From: an uncultured Aquabacterium sp.
GTDB lineage: Bacteria; Pseudomonadota; Gammaproteobacteria; Burkholderiales; Burkholderiaceae_C
Reading direction: 5' to 3'
Length of the DNA: 64,000 nucleotides
Assembly (NCBI RefSeq): GCF_947366995.1
Contig: NZ_CANBCC010000003.1
Span: 38,512 to 102,511 of the forward strand
The notes below the pieces were generated by a model, which searched no databases, was not told where the DNA came from, and was given only the letters and a program-made list of their open reading frames with translations. Numbering within the stretch: the stretch's first letter is position 1; every line of letters begins with the position of its first letter. The translations under genes and the position numbers were made by a program. This document shows, one piece after another, positions 19,266 through 28,977 of this stretch.

Positions 19266-19382
19266 GGTGATCGTCTCCAGCGCGGGGCCGCGAACAGGTT
19301 CAGGTGCGCACCCGGACAGGTGCATCGGTTCAATTCGAAATTGTGACGCGCCGATGTGGTGCGGACGCCGCAGGGCGCCCGC

Positions 19383-20750
19383 TCACACATGCAGCAGCAG
19401 GTGCTCGCGCTCCCACGGCGAGATCACCTTCATGAATTCGGCGTACTCCACTTCCTTGATCTCGGTGTAGACCGTGACGAACTCGTGGCCCAGCACCTCG
19501 GCCAGGTCGGCTTCATCGCGCAACAGGGCGAGCGCCTCACCCAGGCTGCGGGGCAGGCCGTAGTCCCCGAGGTAGGCGTCGCCCCGGCATTCCGGCGCCG
19601 GCTCGATCTGCTTGACCATGCCGAGGTAGCCGCAGGCCAGCGTGGCGGCCAGCGCCACATACGGGTTGGCATCCGCCCCGATCACGCGGTTCTCGATGCG
19701 GCGCGAGGCCGGGGTGGCCACGGGCGATCGGAAGCCCACCGTGCGGTTGTCCGAGCCCCACTGGATGTTGATGGGCGCTGCGGTGGCCCGCACCAGCCGG
19801 CGGTAGCTGTTCACATAGGGCGCCATCAACGCCATGGCCGCGGGCACATAGCGCTGCAGCCCGCCGATGAACCAGTGAAACGCCTTCGACGGGCTGCCGT
19901 CCGGGTTGCTGAAGATGTTCTGCCCCGTGGCCGTGTCGACCACGCTCTGGTGCACGTGCATGGCGCTGCCCGGCTCGTTGGCCATGGGCTTGGCCATGAA
20001 AGTCGCGTACATCTCGTGGCGCAGCGCCGCCTCGCGGATCGTGCGCTTGAAGAAGAACACCTCGTCGGCCAGGCCCAGCGGGTGGTCGTGAAAGAAGTTG
20101 ATCTCCATCTGCCCCGCGCCCACCTCGTGGATCAGCGTGTCGACGTTCAACTCCATCTTCTCGCAGTAGTCGTAGATGTCCTCGAACAGCGGATCGAACT
20201 CGTTGACCGCGTCGATGGAGTAGGCCTGCCGCGAGGTTTCGGCCCGACCGCTGCGCCCCCGGGGCGGCCTCAGCGGCATGTTGGGATCGGTTGACCGCTC
20301 GATCAGGTAGAACTCCAGCTCGGGCGCCACCACCGGCGACCAGCCCTTGTCGGCATACAGCTGGCACACCCGCTTGAGCACCGAGCGCGGCGCATACGGA
20401 ATGAGGTTGCCCTCGCGGTCGAAGCAATCGTGGATGACCTGCGCCGTGGGGTCGGAGGCCCACGGCACGATGCGCACCGTGGCCGGGTCCGGCTGCAGGT
20501 GCATGTCGCGGTCGGTCGGGGTGATGACGTCGTAGTACGGGCCGCTGGCCGGGAACTCGCCCGTCACGCCGATGGCCACGATGCCCTCCGGCAGGCGCAT
20601 GCCGCGGTCTTCGGTGAACTTCTGGCGCGGCAGGATCTTGCCGCGGGCCACCCCCGTCAGGTCAGGGACGAGGCATTCGATTTCGGTGACACGCCGCTCG
20701 TTGAGCCAATGCTCCAGATCGCTGAAACTGCCGGGTAGCTTGCCTTGCAT
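19383..20750 (-). CDS. puuA: Glutamine synthetase family protein, gamma-glutamylputrescine synthetase-like
   Basis: 455 aa ATP-dependent ligase of the glutamine synthetase fold. Metal- and substrate-binding segments are present: ELEFYLIE, EVGAGQMEIN, GSAMHVHQS, NRTVGFR and RRIENRVIGADANPY. The family also contains glutamine synthetase proper, but genomic position beside potFGHI and a PuuC-like dehydrogenase favours PuuA, which joins glutamate to putrescine in the first step of its catabolism. ATG 20750 has a GAGG site; upstream in-frame codons to 20855 look non-coding. A possible TTGACA box lies at 20860-20865. Confidence 0.88.
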   Translation of the reverse strand: MQGKLPGSFSDLEHWLNERRVTEIECLVPDLTGVARGKILPRQKFTEDRGMRLPEGIVAIGVTGEFPASGPYYDVITPTDRDMHLQPDPATVRIVPWASDPTAQVIHDCFDREGNLIPYAPRSVLKRVCQLYADKGWSPVVAPELEFYLIERSTDPNMPLRPPRGRSGRAETSRQAYSIDAVNEFDPLFEDIYDYCEKMELNVDTLIHEVGAGQMEINFFHDHPLGLADEVFFFKRTIREAALRHEMYATFMAKPMANEPGSAMHVHQSVVDTATGQNIFSNPDGSPSKAFHWFIGGLQRYVPAAMALMAPYVNSYRRLVRATAAPINIQWGSDNRTVGFRSPVATPASRRIENRVIGADANPYVALAATLACGYLGMVKQIEPAPECRGDAYLGDYGLPRSLGEALALLRDEADLAEVLGHEFVTVYTEIKEVEYAEFMKVISPWEREHLLLHV

Positions 20751-20836
20751 CAGGTCCTCGGTGGATGGGGTGCAGGCCGGTTGCCCGGCTGCCAGCCGGG
20801 GTGCTCGCAAGGCCCGTACCAGGGTGCATGCCGGAC

Positions 20837-20865
20837 CAGTGTGCCAAACGGTCAAACCGTGTCAA
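20837..20865 (-). promoter_or_regulatory. Possible sigma-70 promoter of puuA
   Basis: On the minus strand a perfect TTGACA (20860-20865) is followed after 17 bases by ACACTG (20837-20842), a poor -10. It is about 85 bases from the puuA start. The strong -35 with weak -10 would suit an activated promoter. Weak evidence. Confidence 0.3.
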
Positions 20866-21039
20866 GCCGCACGGCCCCGGAGCTCTCGTCACATCGGACA
20901 CAAGTTCTTGCACTTTTGATGTGCGCGCGGGGCCCCCAGGCGGGTGCCCATGCATGGTGCACGGCGGCTTTTGCGCTACCGTCGCCGCATGACCAGCCCG
21001 TGCATCCGCACACGGGTGACAGACACATCAGGGACGACC

Positions 21040-24018
21040 ATGACCGACCATTCCGGCATCCAGCATGCGCTGGGTGACGCTGCGCGCAGCGTGCTCGATG
21101 GCCTGCTGGCCGAGCTCAGCGCCTTCGGCCCCAACCAGCACACCCGGCTGCTGCGCCTGCACACTCCGCTGGGCCCAGACGTGCTGCTGGCCGAGCGCGT
21201 GCAGATCCACGAAGGGATCGGCCCCGGCGCCGCGCTGCTGCCCGACACCCTCGATGCCCCCGTCGGCCCGCACCCTGCCCCGTCGGTGGAGGCGCCCCCC
21301 ACGGGTCAGCGCATCGAATTGCTGGCGCTCAGCACCCGTGCCGATCTCGCTCCCGTGGACCTCCTCGGCCACCCTGTCCTGCTGGAGCTGCTCACTGCCG
21401 GCCCGGGCGGTACGCTTCGCCCCTTCCACGGTCACGTCACCGCCTTCGAACTGCTGGGCGCCGATGGCGGCCATGCCCGCTACCGCCTGCGCATCGAACC
21501 CTGGCTGGCCTTCCTCGGCCACCGCACCGATGCCTGGGTGTTCCAGGACATGAGCGTGCTCGACATCACCGAAGCGGTGTTCGCCGACTACGCCGCACAG
21601 GGCAAGCTGGTGCCCGCCTGGCGGTTCGATCTGGCCGACCGCAGCGCCTACGCGCGCCGCTCGCTGTGCGTGCAGTTCAACGAAACCGACCTCGCCTTCC
21701 TGCAGCGCCTGTGGGCCGAAGAAGGCCTGTTCATCTGGTTCGAGCACGAGGGACGCCCCGCCGACGCCCCCCACCTGGGCCGCCACACCCTGGTGATCGC
21801 CGACCACAACGGTGCCTTCGGCCCCAACGCGCAGCCGCGCGTGCGCTTCACCCAGCCCGGCGCCGTGATGAAGGAAGACAGCCTCACGCGCTGGCACGGC
21901 CTGCGCCGCATCAGCCCGGCCACGCTGCACACCGCAAGCTTCGACTACCGGGCCGTGGCCAACCACGGCGCCAGCGCCACCACCGACGCCGGCCACGACC
22001 AGCCCTTCGATCTGGTCCACGCCGACCAACCCGGCACCTATGCCTACGAGACCCCGGCCCAGGCCGAGCGCCGCGCCTGGGTGCAGATGCAGTCGCTCGA
22101 CGCGGCGCGCAAGCGCTTCGTGGGTGAAGGCACCGTGCGCACGCTGGCGCCAGCCACCACCTTCACCTTGCTGGACCATGCCGAGCACGACGTGGGGATC
22201 CTGCTGGCCGGCAGCACCGAGAACCAGTTCGTGGTGCTGGGCGTGGTGCACGAGGCGCGCAACAACCTGAGCGCCGATGCGCAGGCTGGGCTGAAGCGCC
22301 TGCTGGGCGATGCCGTGCTGGGCGCCCTGGCCGCCGCCGGTGACGGCGAAGCCCAGGCCAACGACTCGGACGCGCCCCTGTACCGCGCCCGCGTGACCGC
22401 CCAGCGCCACAGCGTGCCCGTACGCGCGCCCATGCGCGGCGCCGACGGACGGCTGCTGCACCCGCGCCCGGTGGTGCACGGCGCCCAGACGGCCGTGGTC
22501 GTGGGCCTCGGCGAGCCGGTGCACACCGACCGTGACGGCCGCATCAAGGTGCAGTTCCACTGGCAACGCGGCGCTCAGGGTAGCCACCGCCTGAGCGCCC
22601 CGGCCGACGACAACGCGCCCGCCTCCGCTGCCTCCGGCACCTGGGTGCGGGTCGCGCAAGACTGGTCCGGCCAGAACTGGGGCAGCGTCTTCATCCCCCG
22701 CCTGGGCCAGGAGGTCATCGTCGGCTTCGTCGAAGGCGACATCGACCGCCCCGTGGTGGTGGGCGCGGCCTACAACGGACAAGGCGCCGCCGATGCGCAG
22801 GGCAACCAGGTGGCCGCCGGCAGCGCCACGGCCACGGGCAACGCCCCCGCGTGGTTCCCCGGCAGCCAGAAGGCCGGCGAGCTGGAGGGCCACGCCCACA
22901 CGGCCACACTGAGTGGCTTCAAGAGCCAAGCGCTGGATGCCTCGCAGACGGGGAGCGGCGGGCACAACCAGCTCGTGCTGGACGACACGCCAGGACAAGG
23001 CCGGCTGCTGGCGCACACCACCCAGCACCAGACCTGGCTGCAGATCGGCCACCTGCTGCAACAGCATGACAACCAGCGCCTGGCGCACCGCGGGCACGGG
23101 CTGGAGCTGCACACGCTGGCACAAGGCGCCCTGCGCGCCGCGTCGGGGCTGCACCTGTCGAGCTTTGCGCGCGCCGGTGGCACCAGTGCGCAGGCCCGCC
23201 CGATGGACACGCGCGAAGCACAGGCTCAACTGGTGAGCCATGCCGCCCTGGTGCGGACGCTGGCCGGCAACGCCCGCACGCACCAAGCCAACCTGCCCAA
23301 CGAGGCGGAAGCCGACAAGCTGCCCGCGCACCAGGCCATGCAGGCCACGGTGCGGAGCTTGAAGGGCACGGAAGGCAACGGCCAGGGCAGCGAAGCCGAT
23401 GGCGCATCGGGCGAGGTGGTGCCCATCGGCGGCGGGCACGGCAGCATCCCCGTCACCGAGCGACCGGATCTGGTGGCCAGCGCCGCCGGAGACATCGCCG
23501 GCATGACGCCTGCCCATACGGTGCTGAGCGCCGGCCAGCACACCACGATGAGCGCCGCGCAAGACACCAACCTGCTGGCCCAGCGCCATCAGGCCTGGGC
23601 CGTGAAAGACGGCATCAGCCTGTTCACCCGCGGCGAGGCGAAGAACGAACAGCGCGCCGTGAAGGACGTCGGCATGAAGCTGCATGCGGCCAGCGGCAAC
23701 GTGAACGTGCAGGCTCAGAGCGGCGCGTTTTCGCTGACGGCGCTGAACGCGGTCGATGTGCAGAGTACGGCGGCGGATGTGGTGATCTCGGCGCCCTCGC
23801 GCATCGTGCTCAATGGCGGCGGGGGCTACGTGAAGATCGACGGCGGCAACATCGAGATCGGCACGAGCGGGATGGCGCAGTTCAAGGCGGCGATGAAGGA
23901 GTTGACGTCGGGGGGAAGGCCCTCGGGAGATGGGCCCCCATTGAAGAAGATCGGATCGCTGAAAGGGTGCTCCGAGAAGGTCGTCGATGCGGCGCTGACT
24001 GGCTCCGCGGTGATCTGA
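21040..24018 (+). CDS. vgrG: Type VI secretion tip protein VgrG
   Basis: 992 aa from ATG 21040. Spike protein at the tip of the T6SS tube, trimeric, carrying effectors into target cells. The N-terminal half is the gp27-like baseplate region (phrases such as LAFLQRLWAEEGLFIWFEHE). A gp5-like OB fold follows near residues 500-565 (WSGQNWGSVFIPRLGQEV, then EGDIDRPVVVGAAYNG), then a long helical needle and a DUF2345-type C-terminus ending about residue 947 (GGGYVKIDGGNIEIGTSG). The extreme C-terminus is short, so it carries no fused toxin; the cargo is the downstream genes. Starts at 20989 or 20944 are also possible. No tss core genes lie in the window, so this is an orphan VgrG cluster. Confidence 0.95.
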   Translation: MTDHSGIQHALGDAARSVLDGLLAELSAFGPNQHTRLLRLHTPLGPDVLLAERVQIHEGIGPGAALLPDTLDAPVGPHPAPSVEAPPTGQRIELLALSTRADLAPVDLLGHPVLLELLTAGPGGTLRPFHGHVTAFELLGADGGHARYRLRIEPWLAFLGHRTDAWVFQDMSVLDITEAVFADYAAQGKLVPAWRFDLADRSAYARRSLCVQFNETDLAFLQRLWAEEGLFIWFEHEGRPADAPHLGRHTLVIADHNGAFGPNAQPRVRFTQPGAVMKEDSLTRWHGLRRISPATLHTASFDYRAVANHGASATTDAGHDQPFDLVHADQPGTYAYETPAQAERRAWVQMQSLDAARKRFVGEGTVRTLAPATTFTLLDHAEHDVGILLAGSTENQFVVLGVVHEARNNLSADAQAGLKRLLGDAVLGALAAAGDGEAQANDSDAPLYRARVTAQRHSVPVRAPMRGADGRLLHPRPVVHGAQTAVVVGLGEPVHTDRDGRIKVQFHWQRGAQGSHRLSAPADDNAPASAASGTWVRVAQDWSGQNWGSVFIPRLGQEVIVGFVEGDIDRPVVVGAAYNGQGAADAQGNQVAAGSATATGNAPAWFPGSQKAGELEGHAHTATLSGFKSQALDASQTGSGGHNQLVLDDTPGQGRLLAHTTQHQTWLQIGHLLQQHDNQRLAHRGHGLELHTLAQGALRAASGLHLSSFARAGGTSAQARPMDTREAQAQLVSHAALVRTLAGNARTHQANLPNEAEADKLPAHQAMQATVRSLKGTEGNGQGSEADGASGEVVPIGGGHGSIPVTERPDLVASAAGDIAGMTPAHTVLSAGQHTTMSAAQDTNLLAQRHQAWAVKDGISLFTRGEAKNEQRAVKDVGMKLHAASGNVNVQAQSGAFSLTALNAVDVQSTAADVVISAPSRIVLNGGGGYVKIDGGNIEIGTSGMAQFKAAMKELTSGGRPSGDGPPLKKIGSLKGCSEKVVDAALTGSAVI

Positions 24019-24022
24019 CACC

Positions 24023-24943
24023 ATGTCCTTGGAAACCTCACCCGCTCTGAATGCGGTCGCACGCCTTCACGAAGCCACGGAGCGCGTGCCGGGCCAGAGT
24101 CTCTACCTGCTGGTAGACCCCGTCACATGGTCTGAAGAAGAACATGCCCGCTGGTCCGGCCGGCCCGTGGAATGGGCCGCAGTGCCTGTGCGCCACCCTG
24201 ATGTGGAACCGGATCAAACGCCACGCCTGTTGCAGCTCGCACCCGGTACGGCGTCTGCCGACGACCTGCTTCTGAAGGAGTCTGTTTCGTTGTCACTGGA
24301 TGAGGTGCTGCGCCCTGCCGAAGCCGGTCGCAAAGCCCGCTCGTACTGCGCGTGGATTGCGTCGAGCGTGTCAAAACAAGCGCTGGCCAACGCGATCGCC
24401 GGGGCCTGCTGGCAACACATCGAGGAGCGCCGTCGCTTGGTTCGAATCTGGGACCCTCGGCTTCTCTCCTCATGGGCGGATGTCTGCCGCCAGGAAGAAA
24501 TGGCCCTGGATGCGGCGCCCAGCGAATGGTTCTTCTTCGACTGGTCCGGCGACTTGATTCGCCTCCACGCCAGCGGGAACCGGGGGCACGTCATGGCCTG
24601 GCATGAACAGCGCCTGGTTCAACTCGGCGCCTTCAATCGGCTGATGCAATTACTCATACCTCGTCAGAAAGCGCCTGCGCGCGCGCTTGGGGCAGAGGTC
24701 TGGAGAACCCTAGCCCTGGTCGGGCAACTGAATCTGCTTCATGAAGATGACCGATTCAGGGTGGCGCGCGATTGCTTGCTGCATGGCAACGCCATCAGGC
24801 ACTCAAGCCGATTTGCCGACCTCCTCGCCACGGCACGCGAGCATCCCGGCAGCTACGGGGTGATGACATCAGAAATGGACTCGGCGGACTGGAGGGAGAT
24901 GGTCCGTGAAGGTGCATCGGCACTGCGCAGCCACAACCCATAG
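24023..24943 (+). CDS. DUF4123 domain protein, T6SS effector adaptor
   Basis: 306 aa, starting 4 bases after vgrG. The N-terminal 150 residues match the DUF4123 layout (SLYLLVDPVTW near the start, then a WAS/W-rich segment around residues 110-190 with RIWDPRLL and FFFDWSGD). DUF4123 proteins are chaperones that load an effector onto its cognate VgrG. The C-terminal 100 residues (helical, with HEDDRFRVARDCLLHG) have no assignment here and may bind the effector. The order vgrG, adaptor, effector is the classical arrangement. Confidence 0.85.
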   Translation: MSLETSPALNAVARLHEATERVPGQSLYLLVDPVTWSEEEHARWSGRPVEWAAVPVRHPDVEPDQTPRLLQLAPGTASADDLLLKESVSLSLDEVLRPAEAGRKARSYCAWIASSVSKQALANAIAGACWQHIEERRRLVRIWDPRLLSSWADVCRQEEMALDAAPSEWFFFDWSGDLIRLHASGNRGHVMAWHEQRLVQLGAFNRLMQLLIPRQKAPARALGAEVWRTLALVGQLNLLHEDDRFRVARDCLLHGNAIRHSSRFADLLATAREHPGSYGVMTSEMDSADWREMVREGASALRSHNP

Positions 24944-24961
24944 AGAGAAAGTCGGAACACC

Positions 24962-27949
24962 GTGTCAGAAACCAAAGACTGCAAGTTCTGCAATCGCAGG
25001 GGGCTGCCTCTGTTGCCCCTTCGCTTTGCGTACCTGCCAGACGGCGGAGGGCAACTCCCCCCGGGCATGTCAGCAGCAAAGTCGCTGGCAGGCGCCCTGG
25101 GGACAGGACAGTACGTCTTGCGCACCATCACCGAGGGCTTCGTGTACAGCTACGACACGCGAGCGCATGTCGGGTGGCGCTGTTTCGCCGCGACGCCCGA
25201 CGGACGATTCCGCGAAGTGACGATCGCCGATGAGGATCGCCCCAAGGAGGCGCCAACGTTTCGCTGTGCGACTCAAGGACACGGTGTGGCGGCCTCGGTC
25301 ATCTCGGTGGAAGACGCTCTTTCAGGGAGCGAGACGTGGGTCGGCTACTTCCGCACCTGGTTGACCCGAGATGCCCGAAAGACGCTGCGCGACAGCCTGG
25401 CCTTGCGGCAAAAGACCATGGTCAAGCTCGATCCCCGCAGCCTGGTCACGGGGGGCAGCCTGCCCGTGACGGACGGGTTTCGCATCGACGCCAACGGGGT
25501 CAGCCTCGGGCAGCATGTGCTCGAGTATGGCAACACCGGCGTCGCTGCCCGGAGGTTCGCGTACACGTGGTCGGCCGCGTGTGACCGGCAGGCCGAATTG
25601 GCATCCCTGGCCCACCGCATGCACCAGATGTCGCCAGGTAACGCGCTTGCGCTGGCTCTGCCCGACGCCATCGGCATCGTCGGAGACATCAGCAAGTGGC
25701 GGAACTTCAAAGCGGGAGAGCTGGCCAAGTTCGAGGTGGACCAGAAAAACCTGCGCGAGAAGGTGGTGGCAGACATCGTGCTTGGGCTCAAGCAGCAGCT
25801 GACCGACGCCGGACGCGCCACAGAATGGGGGCGTTACGCCAAGCACGTGGACATGTCCCGGGTCGACGGCGTCCGCAAGAAGTACGACGACACGGTCAAA
25901 CGGTTCGAGACGGTTCTGGAGAAGATCGGCAAGGACTGGCAGCTGTGGATGTGCAGCCGCTCCTTCTGGGACGCCTGGGCGGTCTTCGACGGCGCAGAAC
26001 GCAGTGTGGGCCTGGACATGGAGCGGCTCTTCTCACGGGCGGTCGAGGGCTCTGGCGCAACCCAGCCCGAACAAGCGGCATGGGACAGCATGCTCAGTGC
26101 GAGCCTGGACAGCAATGTCCAGGCCCTCTGGCTTGCGTTCGCGGCCGGTGACAAATCGGTGCTGGACTTCCTCAAGGACAAGGGGGACAAGGCCAATGAC
26201 GTATTCAAGAACGCGCGGGATGGCAAGGACAACCTGAGCAAGTGGTTGGCGGACAGGCGCAAGGCAGCGTTGGTGCGCACGGCCACGCACGACACGGGCC
26301 TGCTGGGCAATGTCATTGCCTCGCAAGCGGCCCGCCTGTTCGCGCAGCGTCCTCAGCAAGCTCAGGTGCTGGGCTTGCGTCTGCGCATCGTGGCCGCAGC
26401 GCGGATGGACATGGAAATCTCCCCCTATCGCTTGAGCGTCCAGGTGAGAGAGCTGGTGGCAATGAGCCATGAAACGGTCTGGGGACCACCAACCGCCAGG
26501 CTCACCCAGGCCATGCAGGAGACACGGCGCCTGCGGCTGATCCAAAACCTGGATGGCATGCTGCTGGGGGCCAAGGCCAACGTGAGCCAAGTGGTACACA
26601 TCGACATGTGGTTGCCGCGCGTGGTGGCCGCCGAGTTGGGCGGGCAGTCGCTCGTGGGACAGACAACGGCAAAGCTACCCCCGGTCAAAGCACCGCTCGC
26701 ATTGCCGGCCCCCGCGCTGAACCCTTTTAAGGCCTTCTTGGCGTGGAGCAAGAAGACCGAGGCCCGGCTGGTGGGACTGGGCGCAGCCCTTCAACTCTGG
26801 AATCTGAGCAACACGCTGGCCACCATGAGAACGGCGGAACTCGCGGGTGATGCGGCTGCGGTGAAGGAAGCCCTGTTCGGTGTTGCGTCCGGCATCAGTG
26901 GGCTCGGTGGCGTGACGCTGGAAGTGGTTGCCAAAACAGTCGAGGCCCGGGTGGTGCCGGCGGTCGCCGCGAGCACCAGCACCAAGCTGCTCACCGTGGT
27001 GGGCTGGACTACGCTCAGTGGTGGGTTGCTGGCGATGGGGGCGGCTTGGACGGAAGCGACGCAGAGCTACTTGAAGGCGAGGAACCTTTCGCGCTCTGGG
27101 GACGAGGATGCTGCCACAGCATATCAACGGGCCTCCTACTTGTTGGCAGCCTCTGGTGCTGCTGGCGCCGCCGTCGCGATCGTCAACGCAGGAGCAGCAT
27201 TCACGGCTGCAGGCATCACCGCATCGTCGGGTGGCATCGCAGGCGCCATTGTCGGCATGACAGGTAGCGGCGCTGTTCTTCTTGGCATCCCCGTCTGGGG
27301 ATGGATCGCACTCGGCGTACTCAGTCTGGTAGCTGGCGTGTGGTTCATGTTTCAGGGTTCCAAGGAGGAAGACATGCCGTTGGAGGTCTGGCTTTCGCGC
27401 TGCTGCCTGCGCAACGAAGCCGCCTACGCCAGCACCGATCGGGCGCGCTATGCCACCGCGGCGCTGGAGATGGAGGGCTTCCAGCAGGCCGTCTTCGGAC
27501 TACAAGTGACACTCGAGTGGGAGGACAAGATCGGCAAAGACCGGGTGACGGTGCAGGTGCTCATGCCCGGCTTCGGGCAAAGCAGCGAGTACGCCTTTGC
27601 CCTCAGCCTTGGCAATCGCCAAGGCACATGGAACACCACGGTGGATCGCAAGACCAGTGGCATGAGTGCTGATCCAGATCTACAGCCGCAGCGGACCCAG
27701 CACTACATGAGTGCGGTCAAGCCAGGACAGAAGTCCACTCTTATGGAACAAGTGCTTGAACTGGAAGAGCCCGTCCGTTTGAGCATCAGCGGCGGCACCG
27801 CAACCCTGTCCGGCAGCGTGAAGGTCAGCGAAGACCATTACGATCACGCTAGGCTCAAGTTCGAGTACTGGCCCGACATCGTTCACCGTCCCCAACTCAA
27901 GATGACACCGGCTGCCAATGGCTTGAACTTCAAGCTGGTGAGCGACTGA
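24962..27949 (+). CDS. VasX/BTH_I2691-type T6SS effector, predicted membrane-active toxin
   Basis: 995 aa. The N-terminus CKFCNRRGLPLLPLRFAY (Cys7, Cys10) is the signature of the VasX N-terminal / BTH_I2691 effector family. Residues about 100-600 are mostly helical with no enzymatic motif I recognise. About 625-800 hold several long hydrophobic Ala/Gly-rich segments, including one ending IPVWGWIALGVLSLVAGVWFM, consistent with a colicin-like pore. The last 190 residues are beta-rich. GTG start with GAGAGAAAG upstream. It follows vgrG and the DUF4123 adaptor and precedes a DUF6708 membrane protein. Toxicity and target are inferred from family and context. It looks less GC-rich than flanking genes, suggesting transfer. 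Confidence 0.85.
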   Translation: MSETKDCKFCNRRGLPLLPLRFAYLPDGGGQLPPGMSAAKSLAGALGTGQYVLRTITEGFVYSYDTRAHVGWRCFAATPDGRFREVTIADEDRPKEAPTFRCATQGHGVAASVISVEDALSGSETWVGYFRTWLTRDARKTLRDSLALRQKTMVKLDPRSLVTGGSLPVTDGFRIDANGVSLGQHVLEYGNTGVAARRFAYTWSAACDRQAELASLAHRMHQMSPGNALALALPDAIGIVGDISKWRNFKAGELAKFEVDQKNLREKVVADIVLGLKQQLTDAGRATEWGRYAKHVDMSRVDGVRKKYDDTVKRFETVLEKIGKDWQLWMCSRSFWDAWAVFDGAERSVGLDMERLFSRAVEGSGATQPEQAAWDSMLSASLDSNVQALWLAFAAGDKSVLDFLKDKGDKANDVFKNARDGKDNLSKWLADRRKAALVRTATHDTGLLGNVIASQAARLFAQRPQQAQVLGLRLRIVAAARMDMEISPYRLSVQVRELVAMSHETVWGPPTARLTQAMQETRRLRLIQNLDGMLLGAKANVSQVVHIDMWLPRVVAAELGGQSLVGQTTAKLPPVKAPLALPAPALNPFKAFLAWSKKTEARLVGLGAALQLWNLSNTLATMRTAELAGDAAAVKEALFGVASGISGLGGVTLEVVAKTVEARVVPAVAASTSTKLLTVVGWTTLSGGLLAMGAAWTEATQSYLKARNLSRSGDEDAATAYQRASYLLAASGAAGAAVAIVNAGAAFTAAGITASSGGIAGAIVGMTGSGAVLLGIPVWGWIALGVLSLVAGVWFMFQGSKEEDMPLEVWLSRCCLRNEAAYASTDRARYATAALEMEGFQQAVFGLQVTLEWEDKIGKDRVTVQVLMPGFGQSSEYAFALSLGNRQGTWNTTVDRKTSGMSADPDLQPQRTQHYMSAVKPGQKSTLMEQVLELEEPVRLSISGGTATLSGSVKVSEDHYDHARLKFEYWPDIVHRPQLKMTPAANGLNFKLVSD

Positions 27950-27954
27950 CCACC

Positions 27955-28977
27955 ATGTTCAGCAAGACCCAGCAGAAGAAAGCACTCGCATCGCTCAGGC
28001 AACACGCGCAGAACCTGCGGCGCCTGCCGCCGGGGCAGCAGTTGTCGCCTTGGCCGCAGGCGGAAGACCTCGTCTACGCGGCCAACCCGGTTTACCTGGA
28101 GATCAGCCAAGGTGGCGCCTCGCCCATGCGGGGATGGGGCGCGCTGATATTCTTGCTCGGCGCGTTTCTCACTCTTTCGACGCCGTACACGTTGATCTCT
28201 GACATCCAGACCAGAGTCGAACGCGGCCTTTATCAGAGCGGTGAGTTCAGTTACGCAGGCACCGCTTTGGACGTTGGGTTGGCAACGCTCGTTTTTGCCA
28301 TGTCAGTCATCCCCCTTTTTTGGCTCTACATGAGCTTCTTCGCCGTCACCGACGTGGTGGTGCGCTTCGACCGCAAGCGGGGCAAAGTGTGGATGTGGAC
28401 CGGGAGCGGCCCCATCGAAATGCGCTGGGCCGACTTGCACCCTGGGGTGATGGGCCTGGCTGCATCGGCCCACCTGCCCGGGCGCACCTACCGCGGCGTG
28501 TATGCAGAGTTCGACGCCTCAGGGCAGATCAAGGTAACGCGCAACATCCCGCACCTGATTCAGGTAGGCCAGATCTCCGCAGCCGAAGCCGGCGTGATGC
28601 CCGGGCTGGAGTACGTGCGTGCGTTCATGGAACACGGCCCCCGAGGCTTGCCGCCGCCGAACCGGCTGCTGCAACACCGCCCCCGCTGGTACGCGATGGT
28701 GAACTTCCTCGGCCTAGCCGACGAGTGGGCCTTGATTGCCAACGGCCAACCCGGGCCTTTGGGCAAGCCCTGGATCCGCACCATCGGCTTCGTGGTGTTC
28801 TTCCCGGTGCTGTTCCCCCTGCAGTTCACCAACTGGCTGGCACTGCGGGTGGCGCCCATTCCCAAGTGGCCCCGCGAGATCGTTGACATGCATGCAGCCG
28901 ATCTGGCCGAGCTCGACAAGCCACGCAGAAAGCCGGTCATCAGGGTCAATGGAGAGCTACTCGATTCGGATCCCTGA
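27955..28977 (+). CDS. DUF6708 membrane protein, candidate immunity protein
   Basis: 340 aa, starting 5 bases after the effector stop. Three hydrophobic segments are visible: about residues 60-80, 105-130 and 275-298; between the last two is a soluble domain with PH-like strand pattern (VVRFDRKRGKVWMWTGSGP, then MRWADLHPGV). This resembles DUF6708 proteins, which often sit next to BTH_I2691-type effectors. A membrane protein encoded right after a pore-type toxin is the expected place for the immunity factor, but an accessory role in effector handling is also possible. Confidence 0.72.
   Translation: MFSKTQQKKALASLRQHAQNLRRLPPGQQLSPWPQAEDLVYAANPVYLEISQGGASPMRGWGALIFLLGAFLTLSTPYTLISDIQTRVERGLYQSGEFSYAGTALDVGLATLVFAMSVIPLFWLYMSFFAVTDVVVRFDRKRGKVWMWTGSGPIEMRWADLHPGVMGLAASAHLPGRTYRGVYAEFDASGQIKVTRNIPHLIQVGQISAAEAGVMPGLEYVRAFMEHGPRGLPPPNRLLQHRPRWYAMVNFLGLADEWALIANGQPGPLGKPWIRTIGFVVFFPVLFPLQFTNWLALRVAPIPKWPREIVDMHAADLAELDKPRRKPVIRVNGELLDSDP

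Noticed and set aside
21028..24024. 998-codon minus-strand frame opposite vgrG
   Set aside because: Mirror of VgrG in a GC-rich sequence; no motif or ribosome binding site, low-complexity composition.
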